The position numbers and the translations under genes are program-made. The notes beneath the pieces are model-generated. The model was not told the origin of the DNA and searched no databases. It saw nothing but the letters and a program-made list of their open reading frames with translations. From Fidelibacterota bacterium (GTDB taxonomy: Bacteria; Fidelibacterota; Fidelibacteria; Fidelibacterales; Fidelibacteraceae), in NCBI GenBank assembly GCA_023134755.1, contig JAGLUM010000038.1, forward strand, positions 1 to 6,826: a stretch of 6,826 nucleotides of DNA, given 5' to 3'. Of the stretch, positions 1 through 5,523 are shown in pieces (the stretch's first letter is position 1; each line of letters starts with the position of its first letter).

Positions 1-2
1 CC

Positions 3-839
3 ATGTTCTCTATGATTATTTGTTCCTGCTATTTTCTACCTGAACCTATTGAACTTCCCTCTGAGGGACTGATCGCCTATTATCCTTTTGATGGCAATTT
101 ATATGATTATAGCAGTAGCCTCAATCATTGTTCCGATACTACCGATGGCATTTTCGTTGATGGAATTTCCAGAATGGCAAAAGACTTCAATGGCGAAACA
201 GATATGTTGAAATTGAAATATCCCCTGAGCGTTGAGAATGGGCTGACCGTTTCTTTTTGGGTTAAATCCAAAGGCGTCAAAGAGGGGCAGGAAAACGGTG
301 TCGTTATTTGTAAATATGACCATACAACTTGGGGGCGTTGTTTTATGATCAATACCCAGGCAAGTTGGACGGTAAATAATCCCAGTCTACGAGCTAATTT
401 CTATGCTTACGGAAATACCTCAAATTATTTGGATGGTGTGTATTCTAATATTATGACAATGGAAGATGTGCCAACCTCCCAAGATTCTTCGCTTTTCACA
501 CTGCATGAACCCATGGCACTGCCACTGAATGTCTGGACCCATTGTGTGGTCAATACTTCAGATTCTGAAATTGAAGTATGGATCAACGGCATCCTGACCG
601 TATCAAAGATCCGAGAATATGAAAGCTACAACGATATTTCACAATACTTTTTAACCGATGTTTCTTCTTACATCGGAAATTGCCCAACTGCCGGAAGCGG
701 AAATAATAATCACTTCCATGGCGCCATTGATGAAATGCGCATCTATGATCGTCCTTTAACGGAAGAAGAAATTACATTGATCTATGAGCACACAAAAAAG
801 AACCAAAATCAAAACAGCGAAATTGAAATTAGTAGTTAA
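3..839 (+). CDS. LamG-domain (concanavalin A-like) surface protein, probable lipoprotein, 5' end cut by window
   Basis: Probably an exported carbohydrate- or protein-binding protein with one Laminin_G_3-type beta-sandwich. The visible 278 residues begin MFSMIICSC, which looks like the tail of a lipoprotein signal peptide. Cys9 is preceded by Ile-Cys-Ser, an acceptable though atypical lipobox, and the hydrophobic stretch before it is too short to be complete. The real start therefore probably lies upstream of base 1, and the ATG at 3 may be internal. After a short linker, the LamG domain runs from about residue 22 to 262. It opens with GLIAYYPFDGN, has LTVSFWVKS at 81-89, NVWTHCVV at 176-183, EVWINGILT at 191-199, and closes with the family hallmark AIDEMRIYDRPLTEEEI at 241-257. 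The tail (263-278) is polar and rich in Asn, Gln and Ser. Domain assignment is firm. The ligand, the lipidation and any link to the downstream lgt are inference. Confidence 0.85.
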   Translation: MFSMIICSCYFLPEPIELPSEGLIAYYPFDGNLYDYSSSLNHCSDTTDGIFVDGISRMAKDFNGETDMLKLKYPLSVENGLTVSFWVKSKGVKEGQENGVVICKYDHTTWGRCFMINTQASWTVNNPSLRANFYAYGNTSNYLDGVYSNIMTMEDVPTSQDSSLFTLHEPMALPLNVWTHCVVNTSDSEIEVWINGILTVSKIREYESYNDISQYFLTDVSSYIGNCPTAGSGNNNHFHGAIDEMRIYDRPLTEEEITLIYEHTKKNQNQNSEIEISS

Positions 840-1003
840 ATTGACTTGATTCTTCTTTTCCCTTTTCGCCATATTTTTTGACCAACCGGTGTTTCCCTTT
901 CCATTTTTTACGGCAAGTTTAGCTGGCAGATCTTTTCGTCTTCTTAACTCATTGACCTTCGACTTTCTTCCGTCCGTCTTTACTTTTCCAAGCTTCACGG
1001 TTT

Positions 1004-1037
1004 ATTCCGGAGGAATCCCTTCGGGACGATTCACCTC
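1004..1037. repeat. REP-like palindromic doublet
   Basis: Two small perfect palindromes lie next to each other and share one base: ATTCC-GGA-GGAAT at 1004-1016 and TCCC-TTC-GGGA at 1016-1026. A competing fold pairs GAGG (1010-1013) with CCTC (1034-1037), AAT with ATT (1029-1031), and CCC with GGG, leaving two small bulges. The arm GGAAT can therefore pair either backward or forward. There is no trailing T-run, so it does not look like an intrinsic terminator. It resembles the palindromic units of dispersed intergenic repeats, but copy number cannot be judged from this window. Confidence 0.5.
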
Positions 1038-1071
1038 TTTATACTTTTGCCTTTAATCTTTAATCTTTTTT
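1037..1071. repeat. Five tandem heptads beginning CTTT
   Basis: Five consecutive 7-base units start with CTTT: CTTTATA, CTTTTGC, CTTTAAT, CTTTAAT, CTTTTTT. The third and fourth are identical. The array ends three bases before the TATAAT box of lgt, so it occupies the place where the -35 region should be. The same 7-base spacing appears again in the gap before dnaG. Confidence 0.6.
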
Positions 1072-1080
1072 TCGTATAAT
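1052..1080 (+). promoter_or_regulatory. Probable sigma-70-type promoter for lgt
   Basis: A perfect TATAAT lies at 1075-1080. Seventeen bases upstream is TTTAAT (1052-1057), which matches the TTGACA consensus at only three of six positions, so the -35 is weak or absent. Transcription would begin near 1087, giving a leader of about 16 bases with the Shine-Dalgarno-like AGGCAGGA at 1090-1097. If the host uses the Bacteroidetes-type primary sigma factor, this box may not be the functional element. Confidence 0.45.
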
Positions 1081-1102
1081 TCTCAAAACAGGCAGGATAA
1101 TT

Positions 1103-1978
1103 ATGCTAGAACATGTCATACATCATATTAAACCGTATTTATTTGAGATCGGGAACTTTCAGCTTCGTTATTACGGACTTATGTATGTTATTGGTTTTGT
1201 TTTTTTCAGTCTCTGGATGCATCGGCAAATAAAATTAAAAACTGTCGATATGACAAACAATGAATTTGACTCGCTTTTTTCCTGGTTAATCATTGCTCTG
1301 CTTCTCGGAGGACGCCTGGGATATGTCCTCTTTTATAATCTAAGTTATTATCTACAATACCCTATCCAGATCATCTGGCCCTTCGTCGATGGAAAGCTGG
1401 TCGGCTTTTCAGGCATGTCCTTTCATGGCGGATTGATCGGTTGTATTCTTGTGGGATGGTTGTGGACTTTAAAATACAAAAAGAACTTTTTTGATATCGC
1501 AGGCCATGTGACTACCATGGCGCCGCTGGGACTATTTTTCGGGCGGCTTGGTAATTTCCTGAATGGTGAATTATGGGGCCGCGTATCCGATGTAAAATGG
1601 GCTATGTATTTCCCGGGAGAGGCCGGATTGGATTATAGCACACCGCTTCCGGTGATCCGGCAGTATATCAATGCCGGTTATATTCAGGCACGTCACCCAT
1701 CACAACTTTATGAAGCGCTACTTGAAGGCCTTGCTTTATTTTTAATCATGCTGTGGCTGCATAAAAAAAATGCATCGGGATTGATTCGCGTGGGTATTCT
1801 GCTTATCGGTTATGCTGTTTTCCGCACCTTCTGTGAATTTTACCGTCAACCTGATCCACAATTAGGATTTCTCTTTGGGTGGGTTACTATGGGTCAGTTG
1901 CTGAGTTTTTTTATGATACTGGGAGGCATTGCCCTGATCGTGTACCCTTTTATAGCCAAAAAGAAAAATAAATTGTAA
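1103..1978 (+). CDS. lgt: Phosphatidylglycerol--prolipoprotein diacylglyceryl transferase (Lgt)
   Basis: Integral inner-membrane enzyme that moves the diacylglyceryl group of phosphatidylglycerol onto the lipobox Cys of prolipoproteins, the first step of lipoprotein maturation before LspA. The 291-residue length is normal for the family. The signature GRLGNFLNGELWGR is at 147-160. Residues matching those important in E. coli Lgt are present: His108 in FHGG (E. coli H103), Arg148 (R143), Asn151 (N146), Gly159 (G154), Tyr237 (Y235) and Arg241 (R239) in YAVFRTFCEFYRQPD. RHPSQLYEA is at 197-205. About seven hydrophobic segments are visible, including 25-40, 58-78, 103-122, 208-220, 228-243 and 262-283. 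The start is supported by AGGCAGGA upstream and by the usual N-terminus leading into LRYYGLMYVIGF. It is first in a likely three-gene transcription unit, 42 bases before the next gene. It looks intact. Confidence 0.98.
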   Translation: MLEHVIHHIKPYLFEIGNFQLRYYGLMYVIGFVFFSLWMHRQIKLKTVDMTNNEFDSLFSWLIIALLLGGRLGYVLFYNLSYYLQYPIQIIWPFVDGKLVGFSGMSFHGGLIGCILVGWLWTLKYKKNFFDIAGHVTTMAPLGLFFGRLGNFLNGELWGRVSDVKWAMYFPGEAGLDYSTPLPVIRQYINAGYIQARHPSQLYEALLEGLALFLIMLWLHKKNASGLIRVGILLIGYAVFRTFCEFYRQPDPQLGFLFGWVTMGQLLSFFMILGGIALIVYPFIAKKKNKL

Positions 1979-1989
1979 TAAATTACAAT
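1972..1989. repeat. Perfect 8-base inverted repeat across the lgt stop
   Basis: ATTGTAAT and ATTACAAT are separated by AA and include the TAA stop codon of lgt (1976-1978). As RNA it would form a weak A/U stem of seven pairs with a UAAA loop; TTTTT follows six bases later (1996-2000), so it is at best a weak attenuator. As DNA it is a dyad with the shape of a dimeric-repressor operator, vaguely like Fur-family boxes (7-1-7), but the spacing differs and I would not assign it. Confidence 0.45.
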
Positions 1990-2020
1990 AATCAGTTTTT
2001 ATATGTAAAGGAGCAGAGGA

Positions 2021-2551
2021 ATGAAATTTTTTAAAGTACTCAGCATTATCCTGATCGTCTGTGTTGTTATTTTTATAGCTGTTGGGATCTTTCTACCAAA
2101 AACCTCGACCCTGGAGCGAAATTATGTCTTAAATGCACCCCCCTTGCTTATTCAGAATGAGATCCTTGAACTCTACAACAATCATCTCTGGCCCATCTGG
2201 AACACCGAAGACACAAGCATTGTCTTTACACCTCTCGAAAACGGCGGCGGTTACCGTTGGGAAGGCAAGCAGGTCGCTTACGGCGAATGCCGCTACAGTT
2301 TGGGCGTTGATTTCACGATCTATGACTATATTTCGTTTCGCGGAGAAGAAATGGCCGAAACGGTCTGGCGGCTCGAAGGAGCCGATCCGGTTAAACTCCA
2401 TTTTGAACTGACCATTTTTGCCGGACAGAGTCTCGGTGCACGTTGGACAAATTTATTTATTGATCGCATGATCGGTATCGAAATTGACCGAATGATCGCT
2501 GATATCAAAGATGATCTGGAATCAGATGGTTTGAAACCCGACACACCATAA
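2021..2551 (+). CDS. Membrane-anchored SRPBCC (START/Bet v 1-like) family protein
   Basis: Function unknown. One N-terminal membrane segment (about residues 5-25, Ile/Val-rich, preceded by MKFFK) anchors a soluble domain of roughly 150 residues. The sequence pattern resembles small SRPBCC or polyketide-cyclase-like proteins: a Trp-rich helix end NNHLWPIWN at 53-61, GGGYRWEGK at 75-83 followed by a Gly-containing strand, then the long C-terminal helix with DRMIGIEIDRMIADIKDDLES at 148-168. Such folds have a hydrophobic cavity that binds lipids or other small ligands; no catalytic residues can be named. The length of 176 residues is typical. AAGGAG at 2008-2013, seven bases before the ATG, supports the start. 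It follows lgt by 42 bases and precedes the dehydrogenase by 46, so co-transcription is likely. A cleaved signal peptide is possible instead of an anchor, but no clear cleavage site is seen. Confidence 0.7.
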   Translation: MKFFKVLSIILIVCVVIFIAVGIFLPKTSTLERNYVLNAPPLLIQNEILELYNNHLWPIWNTEDTSIVFTPLENGGGYRWEGKQVAYGECRYSLGVDFTIYDYISFRGEEMAETVWRLEGADPVKLHFELTIFAGQSLGARWTNLFIDRMIGIEIDRMIADIKDDLESDGLKPDTP

Positions 2552-2570
2552 TCCTACAATTTATTTCTTT

Positions 2571-2588
2571 TTTATGTGATAACATAAA
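2571..2588 (+). promoter_or_regulatory. Perfect hairpin abutting the ribosome binding site of the dehydrogenase gene
   Basis: TTTATGT (2571-2577) and ACATAAA (2582-2588) pair around a GATA loop, with two more possible U-G pairs outward. The 3' arm runs into the Shine-Dalgarno-like AAAGG (2586-2590), so folding would partly mask ribosome binding for the gene starting at 2598. There is no T-run after the stem, which argues against a terminator. A DNA operator is an alternative reading. Confidence 0.4.
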
Positions 2589-2597
2589 GGTGTTCTC

Positions 2598-3554
2598 ATG
2601 GCAAAAAATATCTTTTTGTCCCGCCTACTTCCGGAAGCGGGAATGGAACTGCTGAAACAATCCGAATTTAATGTGGATATCCATTGGGATGATGATCCCC
2701 TGCCCCCGGAAGTTTTTCGTAAACGGGTACGAAATGTTAACGGTCTGATCTGTTTGCTGGATGATATCATAAATTTTGAATTGATCGATGCTGCCCCGCA
2801 ACTTGAAGTTATTTCAAATACCGCTGTTGGATTTAACAATATTGATATTAATTATGCCAAGTCAAAAGGCATTGCCGTATGTAATACGCCAGAAATTTTA
2901 ACCCAAACAACGGCGGAACTTGCCTGGGCTTTGCTCTTTGCCATCGCACGCCGCATCCCGGAATCTGATACCTTTATGCGTAATGGAAAATTTACCGGTT
3001 GGAAACCGCTTTTGATGTTAGGTGGAAATATTCAGGGCAAAACTCTTGGCGTTATTGGTGCCGGTCGCATTGGAACTGCCTTTGCGCTGATGTCAAAGGG
3101 ATTTAATATGCGCGTCTTGTACAGTGGAAAATCCAATCCTGTCCTGGATTTTGAGCTCAATGCAGAAAACGTGGATCTGCAGATCCTACTGCGTGAAAGT
3201 GATTTTGTGAGTTTGCATGTCCCCTTCCGTGATAGCAACTATCACCTTATTGGGAAAGACGAACTTGCGCTGATGAAACAAACAGCCTACCTTATTAATA
3301 CAGCACGCGGTTCGGTTGTGGACGAAATGGCACTAATCACGACACTACAGGAAAAACGGATTGCCGGAGCCGGACTTGATGTCTATGAACATGAACCGGC
3401 ATTAAGTCCCGGATTAACAGAACTGGAAAATGTTGTACTAACACCCCACACCGGCAGTGCAACGATTGAAACCCGTGACACTCTTGCGGTGATGGCTGTT
3501 GAGAATTGCTTAAATATCTTGCGGGGAAAAAATTGTGAAAATCGGGTTGTGTAA
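2598..3554 (+). CDS. D-isomer-specific 2-hydroxyacid dehydrogenase (glyoxylate/hydroxypyruvate reductase-like)
   Basis: Cytosolic oxidoreductase that interconverts 2-keto acids and D-2-hydroxy acids with NAD(P)H. At 318 residues it has the full two-domain fold: substrate-binding halves at about 1-100 and 290-318 around a Rossmann domain at 101-289. Visible motifs are SNTAVGFNNIDI at 73-84, GNIQGKTLGVIGAGRIG at 143-159 (GxGxxG at 154-159), LINTARGSVVDE at 232-243, GLDVYEHEP at 259-267 and LTPHTGSAT at 281-289. The catalytic triad is Arg237, Glu266 and His284, with the same spacing as in human phosphoglycerate dehydrogenase (R236, E265, H283). After the second Rossmann strand it reads LYSGKSN, without the acidic residue typical of strict NAD enzymes, so NADPH use is plausible. 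There is no ACT domain, so serine-pathway SerA is less likely than a glyoxylate or hydroxypyruvate reductase. The substrate remains open. It is the third and last gene of the lgt unit. Confidence 0.93.
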   Translation: MAKNIFLSRLLPEAGMELLKQSEFNVDIHWDDDPLPPEVFRKRVRNVNGLICLLDDIINFELIDAAPQLEVISNTAVGFNNIDINYAKSKGIAVCNTPEILTQTTAELAWALLFAIARRIPESDTFMRNGKFTGWKPLLMLGGNIQGKTLGVIGAGRIGTAFALMSKGFNMRVLYSGKSNPVLDFELNAENVDLQILLRESDFVSLHVPFRDSNYHLIGKDELALMKQTAYLINTARGSVVDEMALITTLQEKRIAGAGLDVYEHEPALSPGLTELENVVLTPHTGSATIETRDTLAVMAVENCLNILRGKNCENRVV

Positions 3555-3556
3555 CT

Positions 3557-3580
3557 GGTAAGAAATTACTTCTCTTTTTT
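3557..3580 (+). terminator. Weak candidate terminator after the dehydrogenase gene
   Basis: GGTAA (3557-3561) pairs with TTACT (3566-3570, one G-U pair) around a GAAA loop. TTCTC and a run of six T follow, within a longer pyrimidine tract. The position three bases after the stop and the T-run fit a terminator, but a five-pair stem with a single G-C pair is poor. It is reported only because no better candidate exists in this gap. Confidence 0.25.
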
Positions 3581-3652
3581 TCTTTTTCTACTTCTTTTCT
3601 TTATCTTTACCTGTTACTTGTTACTCGTTATTCGTTACTTTTAAGTTTTACT
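3569..3652. repeat. Polypyrimidine tract leading into tandem degenerate heptads
   Basis: Bases 3569-3602 are almost pure C/T on the + strand. From 3604 the sequence settles into 7-base units: TCTTTAC, CTGTTAC, TTGTTAC, TCGTTAT, TCGTTAC, then weaker TTTTAAG and TTTTACT. On the other strand the clear units read GTAACNA or similar. The array is too short and too degenerate for CRISPR and has no spacers. The gap between the dehydrogenase and dnaG (166 bases) contains nothing that looks coding. Confidence 0.65.
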
Positions 3653-3692
3653 TTTATTTTGATGGGTGGTGAAAAAATAAATAAGCTTTCCA

Positions 3693-3729
3693 TTTTCCCA
3701 ACAGAAGCCTAAATTACAAAATGGGAAAA
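3693..3729 (+). promoter_or_regulatory. Inverted repeat enclosing the dnaG start; no Shine-Dalgarno
   Basis: TTTTCCCA (3693-3700) is a perfect reverse complement of TGGGAAAA (3722-3729), with a 21-base loop. The second arm contains the TG of the dnaG ATG and its next codons. The bases just before the ATG (GCCTAAATTACAAA) contain no purine-rich ribosome binding site, in contrast to the other genes here. Together these suggest controlled or atypical initiation, although an 8-base match at this distance can arise by chance. Confidence 0.35.
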
Positions 3730-5523
3730 ATTCCGGAATACCAAATTGAAAAAATTAAAGATTCGAACGATATTGTTGATATTGTTTCTTCTTACCTTCC
3801 CCTGAAAAAAAAGGGGACAAATTATTGGGCACGCTGTCCCTTTCATGATGAAAAAACCGCATCATTTTCTGTCAGTCCATCCAAACAGATCTATCACTGT
3901 TTCGGCTGTGGTGTTGGCGGCAATGTTATCAATTTTGTCATGGAGTATGAAAAATTAAGTTTCATGGAATCAATTAAGCTCCTGGCTGAACGTGCCGATA
4001 TTTCGCTGGAATTTGAACAGGTAACCCTACAGGAGCAGAGCGATACCGGGAAACTCCGTGAAATGCATGTTCGTGCCATTGAATTTTATCATCAGTATCT
4101 TCTTTCCGAAGCCGGGAAATCCGCTTTGGACTATTTGACATCCCGCGACATTAGTGAAAAAACTATCCGTGCCTTTAAATTGGGATATGCACCGGATTCC
4201 TGGGATTTTCTGGTATCTAAATTAGCGGGATCATACGCGGCAGAACTTATTCATCAGAGCGGTCTGGCGGTAAAAGCGGAAAAAGACGGTAGATTGTTCG
4301 ATCGCTTTCGGGATCGGATCATGTTTCCTATCTATGACGAACGGAGTAATGCTGTGGGATTTGGCGGCCGTCAAATGCACGATAATAAAGATGATGCAAA
4401 ATACCTGAACTCACCTGAAACGCCCATTTATAATAAACGGAAAATCCTTTATGGACTCCATGTTACACACGATATCATCCGTAAAGAGAAAAAGGCCTTG
4501 GTCGTGGAGGGATATTTAGATTTCCTCCAGCTCTATCAGCATGGATATATCAATGTTGTGGCAGGTTCCGGAACTGCTTTTACCACAGAGCAAGCACGGC
4601 TCCTGCATCGCTATGCCGATGAGGCTGTGCTGTGTTACGATAGTGATGAAGCGGGACAAAAAGCTGCAGTACGTACCGGATTCACTGTGTCCGCACAAAA
4701 ACTGGAATGCTCTGTTCTTGTTTTGCCGAAAGGCGAAGATCCCGACAGCTTTTTACGCGGCGAAGGTCCTGAAGCCTTTTTTAAAAAAGAGGCGAGTGCT
4801 CTTCCGCTGATGGAATTTCTGCGTATATATTACCGACCTGCCAAATTATCATCTAAAGAAAAATCTGATACGATATCCGGACTTCTCGAAGAGATACGCC
4901 AATTCAGCGACCCGGTTTACCGTGAAATGTTTGCGCAGGAAATTGCAAAATTGTTTTCTGTTGAGGAGCAGACTCTTTTACGCCAGCTGAATCGACAGAC
5001 CTTGCGCCGCTCCACCGCTGTGAAAGAGACTTTTACGGGTGAAAAACCTAAGCACTTCAAAGATCGGGGAGAAGCGGGGGAATACTTTTTGTTGCAACTG
5101 CTAGTGAACGGTGAGGTTCGCACCCGGAAAGCAGGTCTTCGCTATTTATCCCCCGTATTATTTAGACACCCCTTTTTAAAACAGGTGTTGGAAGCGCTTC
5201 TTGCAGTGCTTAATAAAAATGTATCCATTGCCCCCGGCCATATTCCAGATAAAGTTCACGATGATAAATGCCGTAACTTCATCATTAAATTATTAATGGA
5301 AGGCCAAAATTCAATAAATCAGGAAATGACCTTTGTTGAAAGTTTAAAGCAAATTGAACTGCAAATTCTTAAAGATGAATACAATCAACTTACCGAACAA
5401 TTAAAGACCGTGAACCCGACCGAGTCTATCGATATCATAAAAAAACAAATGGAGAACGTGAAAGCGCGAAAACAACTGGATATTTTGTATACCAATGAGA
5501 TCTTCAAGGAAATTGACGCATGA
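3721..5523 (+). CDS. dnaG: DNA primase DnaG
   Basis: Makes the short RNA primers for chromosome replication at the fork, together with the replicative helicase DnaB. All expected parts are present in 600 residues. The CHC2 zinc-binding domain at 1-100 has Cys39, His42, Cys60 and Cys63. The catalytic core includes RFRDRIMFPI at 195-204, GFGGR at 213-217 and YLNSPETPIYNK at 228-239. The TOPRIM domain has VVEGYLD (Glu263), CYDSDEAG (Asp307, Asp309) and GEDPDSF (Asp340, Asp342), matching E. coli E265, D309, D311, D345 and D347. The C-terminal part, from about 445, is poorly conserved and helical, as expected for the helicase-interaction domain. The start is set by the family N-terminus IPEYQIEKIKDSNDIVDIVSSYLPLKK, not by a ribosome binding site, which is absent. 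The stop overlaps the next start by ATGA. The rpoD gene often found beside dnaG is not within the visible neighbourhood. Confidence 0.98.
   Translation: MGKIPEYQIEKIKDSNDIVDIVSSYLPLKKKGTNYWARCPFHDEKTASFSVSPSKQIYHCFGCGVGGNVINFVMEYEKLSFMESIKLLAERADISLEFEQVTLQEQSDTGKLREMHVRAIEFYHQYLLSEAGKSALDYLTSRDISEKTIRAFKLGYAPDSWDFLVSKLAGSYAAELIHQSGLAVKAEKDGRLFDRFRDRIMFPIYDERSNAVGFGGRQMHDNKDDAKYLNSPETPIYNKRKILYGLHVTHDIIRKEKKALVVEGYLDFLQLYQHGYINVVAGSGTAFTTEQARLLHRYADEAVLCYDSDEAGQKAAVRTGFTVSAQKLECSVLVLPKGEDPDSFLRGEGPEAFFKKEASALPLMEFLRIYYRPAKLSSKEKSDTISGLLEEIRQFSDPVYREMFAQEIAKLFSVEEQTLLRQLNRQTLRRSTAVKETFTGEKPKHFKDRGEAGEYFLLQLLVNGEVRTRKAGLRYLSPVLFRHPFLKQVLEALLAVLNKNVSIAPGHIPDKVHDDKCRNFIIKLLMEGQNSINQEMTFVESLKQIELQILKDEYNQLTEQLKTVNPTESIDIIKKQMENVKARKQLDILYTNEIFKEIDA

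Larger units (their letters stand above)
840..1102. other. Gap between the LamG gene and lgt
   Basis: Strongly pyrimidine-biased on the + strand and without a recognisable gene. From 943 it reads roughly as heptads (CTTAACT, then CATTGAC and CTTCGAC at 950-963), followed by palindromes at 1004-1037, CTTT heptads at 1037-1071 and the lgt promoter box. An open frame on the - strand (GTG at 998 down to 756) encodes a Lys/Arg/Asn-rich string that overlaps the end of the LamG gene. It has no domain I recognise and reads as biased-composition DNA rather than a gene. No convincing terminator for the LamG gene is visible. Confidence 0.6.

Noticed and set aside
756..998. Minus-strand open frame of 80 codons, Lys/Arg/Asn-rich, GTG start
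   Set aside because: It overlaps the end of the LamG gene, has no convincing ribosome binding site, no recognisable domain, and a composition explained by the pyrimidine bias of the + strand.
1004..1037. Intrinsic terminator for the LamG gene
   Set aside because: The stems are short, lie about 165 bases after the stop, and are not followed by a T-run.
1972..1989. Fur/PerR/Zur operator
   Set aside because: The dyad has 8-2-8 spacing and does not match the 7-1-7 boxes closely; no regulator gene is in the window.
2129..2411. Open frames on both strands inside the SRPBCC-like gene
   Set aside because: The main frame has a proper ribosome binding site, a membrane anchor and a family-like pattern; the others are shadows.
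3604..3652. CRISPR array
   Set aside because: Units are 7 bases, adjacent and degenerate, with no spacers and no cas genes nearby.
3659..3687. Sigma-70-type promoter for dnaG (TTGATG with TAAATA or TAAGCT)
   Set aside because: TAAATA would give a spacer of only 13 bases, and the hexamer at a 17-base spacer (TAAGCT) is a poor -10.
4541..4810. Plus-strand open frame of 89 codons inside dnaG
   Set aside because: It covers the TOPRIM coding region, where the dnaG frame has all the catalytic residues.
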